Origin: Bradyrhizobium sp. BR 10289
Lineage (GTDB): Bacteria > Pseudomonadota > Alphaproteobacteria > Rhizobiales > Xanthobacteraceae
Reading direction: 5' to 3'
Assembly: GCF_019455385.1 (NCBI RefSeq)
Contig: NZ_JACOFR010000002.1
Coordinates: forward strand, 124,001-188,000
Length of the DNA stretch: 64,000 nt
This document shows, piece by piece, positions 40,534-48,781 of this stretch. A model generated the notes under the pieces. The model was given only the letters and a program-made list of their open reading frames with translations, had not been told where the DNA came from and searched no databases. A program made the position numbers and the translations under genes. Positions within the stretch are counted from its first letter, which is position 1; each line of letters starts with the position of its first letter.

Positions 40534-42582
40534 ATGACCGCTCCCTTCGTTCCCCAGATCGCCCTCTACCGCAACTGGCTCGCCGCGCAGCGTGGCCTCA
40601 CCTTCGCGAGCTACGAGGAGATGCGGCAGTGGTCGGTGCGCGATCTCGACGCGTTCTGGCGCAGCATCTGGGACTATTACGATCTGCAGTCGCCGACGCC
40701 GTTTGCGGCCGTGATCACCGAGCGCAAGATGCCTGGCGCGATCTGGTTTCCGGGCGCGCAGGTGAATTACGCGCGGCAGGTGTTTCGGCATGTCGAGGCG
40801 GCGCACGCTGCCGGCCTGCCCGCGATCGTCAGCTGCGGCGAGGACGGCAAGCTCAACGAGACGAGCTGGCCGGAACTGCGGCGCAAGGCGGCCGCGCTCG
40901 CGCTGCATCTGAAGGACCAGGGCGTCAAGCCCGGCGACCGCGTTGCGGCTTATCTGCCCAACATCGCCGAGACCATCATCGCGTTCCTCGCCAGCGCCAG
41001 CATCGGCGCGATCTGGAGCGTCTGCGCGCCCGACATGGCAGCGCCCGCCGTGATCGACCGCTTCAAGCAGATCGAGCCGAAAGTGCTGATCGCCTGCGAC
41101 ACCGTCACCTATGCCGGCCGCAAGCACGACCGCAAGGACGTCGTCGCGGAGCTGCGTCGATCATTGCCGACGGTCGAGCATGTCATCCTGCACAGCGAGG
41201 CCGATGCGGCCGCCACGCCCGATGCCCTCTTCGCCGACGTCACCGCAAGGGCGGGAGCTGCGATCGACGCGTTCGAGCCGATGTGGCTGCCGTTCGATCA
41301 TCCTCTCTGGATCGTCTATTCCAGCGGCACCACCGGTCTGCCCAAGCCGATCGTGCATGGCCATGGCGGCATCGTCATCGTGGCGCTGGCACTGCTCGGC
41401 CTGCACAACGACGTCGGCTGCTCCTACCACGAGAACTCGTTCGGCGAGCGCTATCACTGGTACTCCTCGACCGGCTGGATCATGTGGAACAGCCAGGTCG
41501 GCGGCCTGCTCAGCGGCACCACCTGCTGCATCTTTGATGGCAGCCCCGGCGGAGCGAAGGACAAGCCGGACTGGGGCACGCTGTGGCGCTTCGTGGCGCA
41601 GTCGAAGGCAACCTTCTTCGGTGCGGGCGCAGCGTTCTTCGCCAACTGCGCCAAGGCCGAGATCGACCTTGCCGCGGCGGGCGATCTGTCGCGGCTGCGC
41701 TGCCTCGGCTCGACCGGCTCGCCGCTCAGTGCCGACACGCAAGCCTGGTTCAGTGCGCGCTTTGCGGCGCTGTCGAAGACCAACGGCAGCAAGGCCCAGG
41801 CCGACATCTGGTGGGCCAACATCTCCGGAGGCACCGATTTCGCCGGCGCCTTCATCGGCGGCAACCGCGAGCTGCCGCAGACGCCGGGCGCGATGCAGTG
41901 CCGCCTGCTCGGCGCTGCGGTGGAAGCCTTCAGCGAGCAGGGCCGCGCCGTGATCGACGAAGTCGGCGAGCTCGTCTGCACCGAGCCGATGCCGTCGATG
42001 CCGCTCTATTTCTGGAACGACAAGGACGGCGCACGCTATCGCGCCAGCTATTTCGAGACCTATCCGGACAATTTCGACGGCAGCGGCCGCGGACCGGTGT
42101 GGCGGCACGGCGACTGGCTCAGGGTCAACCCTGATGGCTCCTGCATCATCTACGGCCGCAGCGACGCCACCATCAACCGTCACGGCCTGCGCATGGGGAC
42201 CAGCGAGCTCTATTCCGCGATCGAGGCGCTGCCGGAGGTGCTCGACAGCCTCGTCGTCGATCTCGAATATCTCGGCCGCGACAGCTATATGCCGCTGTTC
42301 GTGGTGCTGCGCGACGGCGTCGCGCTTGATGGCGCGATGCGAGCGAAGATCAACAAGGCGATCGAGGCCGGCCTGTCGCGCCGCTTCCTGCCGAACGAGA
42401 TTTTTGCCGTCGCCGAGATTCCGCGCACGCTCTCCGGCAAGAAGCAGGAGCTGCCGATCAAGAAGCTGCTGCTCGGCCACCAGGTCGAGAAGGTCATCAA
42501 CAAGGAGGCGATGGCCAATCCCGGCTGCCTCGACTGGTATCTTGCGTTTGCGCGCGACTATCTCGCACGAGCGGCGGTGTGA
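40534..42582 (+). CDS. Acetoacetyl-CoA synthetase (acetoacetate--CoA ligase)
   Basis: 682 residues of the ANL adenylate-forming superfamily. It activates acetoacetate to acetoacetyl-CoA in the cytoplasm, feeding polyhydroxybutyrate turnover or ketone-body use. The family-specific start (ASYEEMRQWSVRDLDAFWRS) and PGAIWFPGAQVNYARQVFRH are present. The P-loop is YSSGTTGLPKPIVHGHGG (264 on). The A8 hinge region and the C-terminal lysine in LSGKKQELPIKKLL complete the site. Length (about 650-680) is normal. The gene stands alone. Confidence 0.9.
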   Translation: MTAPFVPQIALYRNWLAAQRGLTFASYEEMRQWSVRDLDAFWRSIWDYYDLQSPTPFAAVITERKMPGAIWFPGAQVNYARQVFRHVEAAHAAGLPAIVSCGEDGKLNETSWPELRRKAAALALHLKDQGVKPGDRVAAYLPNIAETIIAFLASASIGAIWSVCAPDMAAPAVIDRFKQIEPKVLIACDTVTYAGRKHDRKDVVAELRRSLPTVEHVILHSEADAAATPDALFADVTARAGAAIDAFEPMWLPFDHPLWIVYSSGTTGLPKPIVHGHGGIVIVALALLGLHNDVGCSYHENSFGERYHWYSSTGWIMWNSQVGGLLSGTTCCIFDGSPGGAKDKPDWGTLWRFVAQSKATFFGAGAAFFANCAKAEIDLAAAGDLSRLRCLGSTGSPLSADTQAWFSARFAALSKTNGSKAQADIWWANISGGTDFAGAFIGGNRELPQTPGAMQCRLLGAAVEAFSEQGRAVIDEVGELVCTEPMPSMPLYFWNDKDGARYRASYFETYPDNFDGSGRGPVWRHGDWLRVNPDGSCIIYGRSDATINRHGLRMGTSELYSAIEALPEVLDSLVVDLEYLGRDSYMPLFVVLRDGVALDGAMRAKINKAIEAGLSRRFLPNEIFAVAEIPRTLSGKKQELPIKKLLLGHQVEKVINKEAMANPGCLDWYLAFARDYLARAAV

Positions 42583-42674
42583 AGGGAGATCGCCGCAATT
42601 GCGCCGGTCGCGTTTGCACTCCGTTCACCGATCGCCGCTAGATCAGGATGGCCCTTCCTCGACGAACAGCAGCA

Positions 42675-42977
42675 ATGGCCGACCTCAACGCCGTCCTCAC
42701 CAGGCTCAATGACCGCCTGCTCCGCCTCGAGGGCGAGCTGTTCGTGCTGCGCTCGCTGGCGCGCGCGACGCTGACGGCGGGCGACGACCATGCGGCGCGG
42801 ATGCGTAAGCTGGTCGAGGCCGCAAAAGTCGCGCTCGACGACGAAGCCAAACGCGAGCTCGACAAGCCGACGCGCAAATATGTCGATGCGGCAACCGCCC
42901 TCGTGGACGAATTGCTGGTGGAGCCGACGCCGGCGCGGCCATTGTTCACCGTCATCGACGGTGGCCGGCGCGACTAA
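42675..42977 (+). CDS. Small helical hypothetical protein
   Basis: 100 residues from the ATG at 42675 (MADLNAVLTRLNDRLLRLEG). Helical, with a leucine-rich heptad N-terminus and EAKRELDKPTRKYVDAATAL. The ATG at 42648 would add nine unconserved residues. No family recognised. Confidence 0.5.
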   Translation: MADLNAVLTRLNDRLLRLEGELFVLRSLARATLTAGDDHAARMRKLVEAAKVALDDEAKRELDKPTRKYVDAATALVDELLVEPTPARPLFTVIDGGRRD

Positions 42978-43010
42978 AGCGCGACGAGATTATTGCGCTT
43001 TACGTTGTTG

Positions 43011-43060
43011 TTTGAGCACGATCTTTTCGGAAAACCGCTGCGCAATTTTCCGGATCATGC
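43011..43060. repeat. Dispersed hairpin repeat, family C (GCACGATC...GATCATGC)
   Basis: GAGCACGATCTTTTCGGAAAA and the facing TTTTCCGGATCATGC form an imperfect stem across CCGCTGCGCAA. A half copy with AAAGCATGATCCGGAAA is at 17582. It lies between two convergent small genes. Confidence 0.65.
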
Positions 43061-43067
43061 CTGCGCG

Positions 43068-43301
43068 TCAAATCGGGCGCGTCGTCCCTGAATCCGTGGA
43101 GTCGGCCTTCAGCCGGCTGAGGCCGGCCTCGATGATCGCGATCTCCTCGTCGATCTTCTCGATCGGCAGGCTGAAATCATAGCCCGACCGGCTCTTCAGA
43201 TCGACCGCGAGCCGCTGCCTGTGCATCATCAGCTCGTCGAGCCCACGGCGGTTCTTCAGACGCACATAGGCATCCACGATCTGCTCAATCGCGCTCGGCA
43301 T
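43068..43301 (-). CDS. Small helical hypothetical protein
   Basis: 77 residues from the ATG at 43301 (MPSAIEQIVDAYVRLKNRRG). An earlier ATG at 43337 adds 12 residues of doubtful value. It looks like two or three amphipathic helices with SYDFSLPIEKIDEEIAIIEA-type periodicity. No domain recognised. Confidence 0.55.
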   Translation of the reverse strand: MPSAIEQIVDAYVRLKNRRGLDELMMHRQRLAVDLKSRSGYDFSLPIEKIDEEIAIIEAGLSRLKADSTDSGTTRPI

Positions 43302-43459
43302 GAAATGGGTCCCGGCAAAAATGCCCGCGCGACGCACCCACGCCGGCGGGACATTTTTGGTGTCGCGGTACGCAATACAAATCCGCGACGGATTCGTCGA
43401 TACGACAAGCTGGTTGAGAACGTATTACCGTCTGATGATTTCGCGATGGCCGGGCATGA

Positions 43460-43602
43460 AAAAGCCGCTGGCAAATGTGCCAGCGGCTCGAGCCGGGTTC
43501 GAAAACGGATCCGGAATCAAATTTCGCCAGCCCCGGGTAGGTCGAGGTTCTAACCGCACAAAGCCGGTTCCTCCGTTAAAAATGAAACGGAGGAACCGGC
43601 CT
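43460..43602 (-). ncRNA. Two strong hairpins; possible small RNA with terminator, or a double transcript end
   Basis: Read leftward, GCCGGTTCCTCCGTT pairs with AACGGAGGAACCGGC (43563-43602, 15-bp stem). About 70 bases later AGCCGCTGGCA pairs with TGCCAGCGGCT, with a four-base loop, followed by TTTTT (43463-43490), a good intrinsic terminator on the minus strand. No protein gene fits between. It could end the transcript of the gene at 43641 or be a separate short RNA. The 43338-43640 gap holds nothing else. Confidence 0.4.
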
Positions 43603-43640
43603 GACCATCATTTGCTGGTGACCGTGACCGCCCGGCAACG

Positions 43641-43937
43641 CTAATCCGTCACGCAAAAGTACTTTCGCGGCAGCCTGCGATAGGCGCTGTAGCGGTAGTA
43701 CGGCCTGTAAGCGTAACCGCGATAGATCGCCGGCGGCTCCTCACCGTAATAGGCGCCGTGGTAGAAATTGTTGGGCACCCCTTCGATACAGCGATAGGCA
43801 TCCCAGTTCGGGCCGATCAGCGGCGCGACACCCATTTCCGGCGGCACCGCCGGGTAAGGCCCGCCGGCATCGGCCGGACTTGCCATGACCGAACTTGCCA
43901 CGACCAGCGCGGCGAGAACAAACCACGCGCTTCGCAT
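43641..43937 (-). CDS. Small exported Tyr/Pro-rich protein
   Basis: 98 residues from the ATG at 43937 (MRSAWFVLAALVVASSVMAS), signal peptide cut near ADA-GGPY. The mature part is rich in Tyr, Pro and Arg (YAYRPYYRYSAYRRLPRKYF) with two cysteines. Similar exported Tyr-rich proteins of unknown function are common in Bradyrhizobium. An earlier ATG at 43970 lies outside the signal peptide. Confidence 0.6.
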   Translation of the reverse strand: MRSAWFVLAALVVASSVMASPADAGGPYPAVPPEMGVAPLIGPNWDAYRCIEGVPNNFYHGAYYGEEPPAIYRGYAYRPYYRYSAYRRLPRKYFCVTD

Positions 43938-44125
43938 GCGCTCGCTCCTGAGATGGTGCAACACGCGCATGGAAGCACCGGAACGGCGCCCTGCGCAATC
44001 GCGGATTCGTCGTGTCCCGCGCCCGGCGCATTGTTGATAACCGGTGCAAACGGTCTGCGGGTGGTGACACGGCGCCCGGACGTGTTATCGGGGGATGACG
44101 CAGTTGCGAGACGGATCGGACCCCC

Positions 44126-44713
44126 ATGCGCATTACCCTCGTCGGCTCCCGCCATTTCGGTGTGACCACCCTGAACATGCTCCGGGAGCACGGCGTCTCG
44201 ATCGTGCGGGTCGTCGTGGCCGACGCCGAGGACCGCCTCGCCGCGACCGCCAAGGCGGCCGGCATCGAGGTGGTGGTCCAGGCCAACCCGAAGCTGGTGG
44301 TGGCCTCCGAGATCGCCCCCGACACCGACCTGATCATCACCGCCCACAGCCACGCCCGGATCGGCAAGGATGCGCTGGCCGCGGCCAAGCTGGGCGGCAT
44401 CGGCTACCATCCCTCGCTGCTGCCGCGTCACCGGGGCAAGGCCGCCGTGGAATGGACCATCAAGGAAGGCGATCCGATCGCCGGTGGCACGATCTACCAT
44501 CTCGCCGACCGCATGGATGCCGGCGCGATCGCCGCCCAGGACTGGTGCTTCGTCAAGAAGGGCGAGACCGCCCGCGAACTCTGGGAGCGTGCGCTCGCCC
44601 CGCTCGGGTTGAAATTGCTCGCCGACGTGATCGATTATGCCAAGGTTCACAAGGCGTTGCCGGCCAAAGCTCAGGATGAGCAGTTCGCGACCTCGGCGCC
44701 AAGTCTGTCCTGA
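44126..44713 (+). CDS. Formyltransferase-family protein (methionyl-tRNA formyltransferase-like)
   Basis: 195 residues. The N-terminal Rossmann-like fold (MRITLVGSRHFGVTTLNMLR) is followed by the formyltransferase motif GIGYHPSLLPRHRGKAAVEW, where the His and RG are catalytic-site residues, and by GGTIYHLADRMDAGAIAAQD. It lacks the C-terminal tRNA-binding domain of Fmt, so it more probably formylates a sugar nucleotide or small molecule. Stands alone between exported-protein genes. Confidence 0.82.
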   Translation: MRITLVGSRHFGVTTLNMLREHGVSIVRVVVADAEDRLAATAKAAGIEVVVQANPKLVVASEIAPDTDLIITAHSHARIGKDALAAAKLGGIGYHPSLLPRHRGKAAVEWTIKEGDPIAGGTIYHLADRMDAGAIAAQDWCFVKKGETARELWERALAPLGLKLLADVIDYAKVHKALPAKAQDEQFATSAPSLS

Positions 44714-44801
44714 GGTTCCAAAGCCTCTCCCGACGTTAACGATTAACGTGAAGCCACGTTGATTTTGCTTCGGAAATCGCAGCCGGAAACGCAAATAAAC
44801 C

Positions 44802-44821
44802 ATTGTTCCCACAGGAACAAT
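44802..44821. promoter_or_regulatory. Inverted repeat ATTGTTCC-CACA-GGAACAAT
   Basis: Perfect 8-bp arms followed by TTT, 85 bp before the exported-protein start at 44906. The GGAAC resembles a -35 of EcfG-type stress sigma factors, but the CGTT that follows is 14 bases away rather than the expected 16-17, so a promoter reading is weak. A short terminator is the other possibility. Confidence 0.4.
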
Positions 44822-44905
44822 TTTAGATTTGGCGTTGCATCAAATTTCCGTCACATTCGGTCCGAATAAGCGACAGCATATCAGACACATTCAAGGACGG
44901 AATTT

Positions 44906-45256
44906 ATGCGTTTGGCTCGCATCGCGGCGTTCTGTGCCGCTTCAGTTTTCGCCGGCACCCTCGCCGCCCCCGCGTTCTCCCAGACCCCCTATGACGGCAA
45001 CTGGCAGGTCACCATCGTCACCAAGTCCGGCTCGTGCGAACCGACCGCAAGCTCCATGCTGACGGTTGCCGACGGCAAGATCACCGCGCCTGGCGCTAAC
45101 GTTTCCGGCACCATCGGCAGCGGGGGTCTTGTGAAAGTTTCGATCAATGGTGCATATGCCAATGGTCAACTCAACGGCAACGCCGGATCGGGAAAGTGGA
45201 ATGGAGCATCTGCAGGCATACCGTGCAGCGGGCGATGGGAAGCATCGCGCCAATAA
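44906..45256 (+). CDS. Exported beta-rich protein, hypothetical
   Basis: 116 residues. Signal peptide MRLARIAAFCAASVFAGTLA, then AAPAFSQ. The mature part YDGNWQVTIVTKSGSCEPTA and GKITAPGANVSGTIGSGGLV has short beta repeats and two cysteines. The GNW...G.ISG pattern recurs in the next gene, so the two may be related by duplication. Located in the periplasm or outside. Confidence 0.65.
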   Translation: MRLARIAAFCAASVFAGTLAAPAFSQTPYDGNWQVTIVTKSGSCEPTASSMLTVADGKITAPGANVSGTIGSGGLVKVSINGAYANGQLNGNAGSGKWNGASAGIPCSGRWEASRQ

Positions 45257-45746
45257 ACCAATCGAGGCTCGCGCCTGGAATCGGCGGCTGCTGATTGCGG
45301 CCGCCGTTTTGTTTGCGGCGGGGATCGTCAATTCTGAGAGCAAGGCCCAGTCCGGCCCGTTTGCCCCGCTGGCTGGCAGCTGGAGCGGCGCCGGCACCGT
45401 CACGCTGGACGACGGCTCGACCGAGCGGATCCGCTGCCGGGCCAAATACGCTCCGATCGGACCGACCATGGAGTTGTCGCTGACCTGCGCCAGCGACGCC
45501 TACAAGTTCAACCTCAGCGCCAATGTCAGGGCTGAAGGCGGCGCGATCTCCGGCAGCTGGTCCGAGGCCAGCCGCAACATCTCCGGCTCGCTGCAGGGCC
45601 GCGGCGCCGGCGGCAACTACGAGCTGGTCGCCTCGACCGCCGGCTTCAACGCCAACCTCTCGCTGAAGACCAGCGGCAGCAAGCAGAACGTGGCGATACG
45701 CGCGGACAGCCAGTTCCGCGGCGCCAACATCTCGCTGTCGAAGTAA
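45201..45746 (+). CDS. Exported beta-rich protein, hypothetical
   Basis: 181 residues from the ATG at 45201, overlapping the previous gene by 56 bp in another frame. The hydrophobic signal (RLLIAAAVLFAAGIVNSESK) begins about 27 residues in, so a later unidentified start is possible. The mature part has LAGSWSGAGTVTLDDGSTER, a CRAKY...LTCAS cysteine pair and repeats such as ISGSWSEASRNISGSLQGRG. A lipocalin-like or beta-sandwich fold is plausible. Ends before a strong terminator. Confidence 0.6.
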   Translation: MEHLQAYRAAGDGKHRANKPIEARAWNRRLLIAAAVLFAAGIVNSESKAQSGPFAPLAGSWSGAGTVTLDDGSTERIRCRAKYAPIGPTMELSLTCASDAYKFNLSANVRAEGGAISGSWSEASRNISGSLQGRGAGGNYELVASTAGFNANLSLKTSGSKQNVAIRADSQFRGANISLSK

Positions 45747-45768
45747 GACGGCGGCACGGCAACAGGAC

Positions 45769-45799
45769 AAAGCCCCGGCGACCTCGCCGGGGCTTTTTT
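45769..45799 (+). terminator. Intrinsic terminator
   Basis: AAAGCCCCGGCGA and TCGCCGGGGCTTTTTT form a strong GC stem with a short loop and T-run, 22 bp after the stop of the exported protein. The A-run on the other side would let it act leftward too, on whatever remains of the RidA fragment. Confidence 0.9.
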
Positions 45800-45900
45800 C
45801 ATGCAGTCGGCACGAACGCGGTGACCTCGGTCTCGACCTCGGCACCGTGGTCGACGAGACCTCCGATATAAAGCAGCGTCGGCCCCCGATCTTCTCGTTG
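45799..45900 (-). pseudogene. C-terminal fragment of a RidA-family gene
   Basis: The minus strand reads PTLLYIGGLVDHGAEVETEV then TAFVPTA and a stop, the characteristic end of RidA/YjgF enamine-deaminase relatives. Upstream, NNEKIGG lies one base out of frame and nothing longer is found. The fragment of about 34 codons is therefore a remnant, cut off by the region before the EamA gene. Confidence 0.45.
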
Positions 45901-46021
45901 TTCGATGATCGCTCAGCACACCGCGCTGCATCGCTGCATCCGCAGATTTGGCCGTTGCAAAGCACAGCGATGTCGCCGATACCCGCCATCTCTTCAGGAA
46001 TTCACCCCGCATCCTTCTGCC

Positions 46022-46897
46022 ATGACCACGACACCGTCCAAAACCATGGCCGCACTGTGGATGGCCGGCTGGCTGTCGCTGACGCTCGTCATGGCCGTCG
46101 CGGGCCGCGAAGCCTTGCGCGACATGAACGTATTCCAGGTCATGGAAGTGCGTGCGCTGGTCGGTCTCTGCCTGCTTTATCCGATGATCCGGCGCGCCGG
46201 CGGCTTCGTGACCCTCAAGACCGCGCGGCTGCCGCAGCACATCGCGCGCAATCTGATCCACTATGTCTCGCAGCTCGGCTGGTTCTTTGCACTGACGCTG
46301 ATCCCGATCGGCCAGGTCGTGGCGATCGAGTTCACCATGCCGATCTGGACCGCGATCCTCGCCGCGAGCTTTCTGTCCGAGCGCATGACGTCGTGGAAGA
46401 TCGCGGCGATCGTGCTTGGGCTGGTCGGGGTCATCGTGATCGTGCGACCTTCGACCGGCGAGATCAATCAGGGCCAGCTGATCGCACTTGGCGCCGCGGT
46501 CGGCTTCGGCGTCTCCATGGCCCTCGTCAAATCGCTGACCCGCACCGAGAGCGCGCTCGCGGTCTTGTTCTGGATGCTGGTGGTGCAATCGGTCGCCGGC
46601 GTCCTGCCCTCTCTCTACGTCTGGGCCTGGCCGCCCGGGCACGTCTGGGCCTGGGTCATGGTGATCACGGTCTGCGGCACATTCGCGCATTACTGCCTCG
46701 CCAGCGCGATGCGCTATGCCGACGCCACCGTCGTTGTTCCCATGGATTTCTTGCGGGTTCCGCTGACTGCGACCGCCGGCTGGCTGCTCTATTCCGAGCG
46801 GCTCGACGGCTGGACCCTGCTCGGGGCTGCGCTGATCCTGTGCGGCAATCTCCTGAATTTGAAACCAACCCCGGCAGTTCCCGCCCGCGCGCCGTGA
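46022..46897 (+). CDS. EamA-family (DMT) inner-membrane transporter
   Basis: 291 residues from the ATG at 46022 (MTTTPSKTMAALWMAGWLSL). About ten membrane helices as two EamA halves: ALTLIPIGQVVAIEFTMPIW in the first, HYCLASAMRYADATVVVPMD in the second. The frame is open to 45905 and beyond, but that part overlaps the RidA remnant. Probably a metabolite exporter, substrate unknown. Confidence 0.85.
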   Translation: MTTTPSKTMAALWMAGWLSLTLVMAVAGREALRDMNVFQVMEVRALVGLCLLYPMIRRAGGFVTLKTARLPQHIARNLIHYVSQLGWFFALTLIPIGQVVAIEFTMPIWTAILAASFLSERMTSWKIAAIVLGLVGVIVIVRPSTGEINQGQLIALGAAVGFGVSMALVKSLTRTESALAVLFWMLVVQSVAGVLPSLYVWAWPPGHVWAWVMVITVCGTFAHYCLASAMRYADATVVVPMDFLRVPLTATAGWLLYSERLDGWTLLGAALILCGNLLNLKPTPAVPARAP

Positions 46898-47093
46898 ACC
46901 CGCGCGCTGCCTCGCGCGACAAACAATGTGGTCGAGCGTGATTTGGATCACGTTGGAGGGGCATTCCAGCGTGCAACACTCGGCCGCAAAGCAACGGGTT
47001 GCGGTCGTTTTGCTTGCACGGAGCCGGGCGATTTCGTGTAGCTTCGCCGCGAATTTGTTGCTGCCTGCAATTCGATTCTATTGGGGATTTCAG

Positions 47094-48518
47094 ATGCGCA
47101 CTCTCACCCTCCTCGCTTCGCTGATGTGCATGGCGCTCTCGATCAGCGCCGCCAAGGCAGACCGCCGTGTCGCCTTCGTCGTCGGCAACGGCTCCTACAA
47201 GAACGTCGCGCAATTGCCGAACCCGCCGATCGACGCCAAGGCGATGGCATCGACGCTGCGCAATGTCGGCTTTGAGGTGATCGAAGGGTCCAACCTCACG
47301 CGCGACCAGATGACGGAGAAGCTGCTCGACTTCGGCCGCAAGGCCCAGGGCTCCGATGTCGCCGTGTTCTATTATGCCGGCCACGGCATCGCCGTCGGCG
47401 GCACCAACTATCTCCTGCCTGTTGATGCCGACATCAAATCGGAGATGGACGTCAAGCTGGGCGCCGCCATCAACATCGACCTGACGCTCGACCAGACCAT
47501 GGGCGACGCCAAGGTCAAGCTGGTGTTCCTCGATGCCTGCCGCGACAATCCGTTCGCCGCCAAGATCAAGTCGAACTCGGCGACCCGCAGCGTCAACGTG
47601 CAAAGCGGTCTTGCCGAGATGAAGTCGGGCGAAGGCACGCTGATCGCGTTCGCCACCGGCCCAGGCCAGACCGCACTCGACGGCCAGGAGGGCAACAACA
47701 GCCCGTTCACCCGCGCGCTGATCGACAACATCACCAAGCCCGGCGTCGAGATCCAGCAGGCGATGACCGCGGTGCGCGCCCAGGTCAACGAAGAAACCCA
47801 CAAGGGCCAGTTGCCCTGGGGCCATACCAATCTGATCGGCGCGGTCTATCTCAACCAGGCGCCGACCACCCAGGTCGCCAACGCGGCGCCGACCGCAGCG
47901 GGCGTCGTGCCGGCAGCAGCCAGCAGCAATGACGGTGTCGAGCTCGAATATTGGCGCTCGGTGAAGGAATCCAACAAGCCGGAAGAGCTCAACGCCTATC
48001 TCTCGGCCTATCCGAACGGCCAGTTCAAGGCGCTGGCGCTGGCGCGGCTCGCCGCGATCAAGAGCGGTCCGTCGACGACGACGCGCAACCTCAACGGCGG
48101 CGTCGATCCCGCGACCTTCACCGATGATGCCAGCCAGCTCACCGAGGACCAGATCGGCCTCGACAAGGGCCAGCGCCGCGACGTGCAGCGCCGCCTCACC
48201 GGTCTCGGCTTCGACACCAAGGTGACCGGCGTGTTCAACGACGAGACTCGCACGGTGCTGAAGCGCTGGCAGGCCGCACGCGGCTATCCCTCGTCCGGCT
48301 ACCTCAACAAGCTCCAGCACAAGGCCCTGCTCTCCGAGATCGTGGCAGCAGCGCCTGCCAGCGCGAGCGACGACAGCCCGAAGCCGGCCCGGCGTGCTGC
48401 CCCCTCGCAGGCGCAGAGCGCACCGGCCCCCCGTCACAACAGCGGCGGCGGCGATGCTGGCGCAGCCTTTGTCGGCGGTGTCGTCGGCGGCATGATGGGC
48501 GGCATGTTCCGCCGCTGA
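47094..48518 (+). CDS. Exported caspase-like (orthocaspase) protein with peptidoglycan-binding domain
   Basis: 474 residues from the ATG at 47094; the signal peptide ends near AAKA-DRR. A C14-type caspase domain spans about 25-255 with catalytic H97 (YYAGHGIAVGG) and C149 (FLDACRDNPF). A linker follows, then a PG_binding_1-like domain (about 355-415, LDKGQRRDVQRRLTGLGFDT). The C-terminus is Gly rich (GGVVGGMMGG) and may insert in a membrane. Caspase-family proteases with this layout are common in Rhizobiales, but their targets are unknown. Periplasmic location is predicted. Confidence 0.85.
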   Translation: MRTLTLLASLMCMALSISAAKADRRVAFVVGNGSYKNVAQLPNPPIDAKAMASTLRNVGFEVIEGSNLTRDQMTEKLLDFGRKAQGSDVAVFYYAGHGIAVGGTNYLLPVDADIKSEMDVKLGAAINIDLTLDQTMGDAKVKLVFLDACRDNPFAAKIKSNSATRSVNVQSGLAEMKSGEGTLIAFATGPGQTALDGQEGNNSPFTRALIDNITKPGVEIQQAMTAVRAQVNEETHKGQLPWGHTNLIGAVYLNQAPTTQVANAAPTAAGVVPAAASSNDGVELEYWRSVKESNKPEELNAYLSAYPNGQFKALALARLAAIKSGPSTTTRNLNGGVDPATFTDDASQLTEDQIGLDKGQRRDVQRRLTGLGFDTKVTGVFNDETRTVLKRWQAARGYPSSGYLNKLQHKALLSEIVAAAPASASDDSPKPARRAAPSQAQSAPAPRHNSGGGDAGAAFVGGVVGGMMGGMFRR

Positions 48519-48540
48519 GGCGAGATGAGATCGCAAATAT

Positions 48541-48569
48541 AAAAAGCCCGGCTCACGCCGGGCTTTTTC
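48541..48569 (+). terminator. Intrinsic terminator after the caspase-like gene
   Basis: AAAAAGCCCGGC and GCCGGGCTTTTT with a short TCAC loop, 22 bp after the stop. Symmetric A and T runs would allow bidirectional use. Confidence 0.9.
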
Positions 48570-48615
48570 GTTGCGGTCGCCTGTCGAGGCAGGAGCACGG
48601 CGTCGCGACATACTC

Positions 48616-48732
48616 CGTCATTGCGAGCGCAGCGACTTGTCCGCCGAAGCCTTGGCGAAGGCGGAAGCAATCCAGGATCTCTCCGCGGAAGCAGCCTGGA
48701 TTGCTTCCTCGCAAGAACTCCTCGCAATGACG
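48616..48732. repeat. Dispersed hairpin repeat, family B, long form
   Basis: Ends CGTCATTGCG (48616) and CGCAATGACG (48723-48732) as at 3649-3724. The inner part has two facing copies of GAAGCAATCCAGG/CCTGGATTGCTTC around CTCCGCGGAAG. It fills the gap between the caspase-like gene and the brnA-like gene. Confidence 0.75.
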
Positions 48733-48781
48733 AGGAGCGAGATGCGCAAACACGCGGACCTCTCAGCCTGCAGACCGACGC

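Noticed and set aside
44801..44850. EcfG-type stress promoter (GGAAC...CGTT) before the exported-protein gene
   Set aside because: The spacing is 14 bases instead of 16-17, and the GGAAC is part of a perfect inverted repeat with another plausible role.
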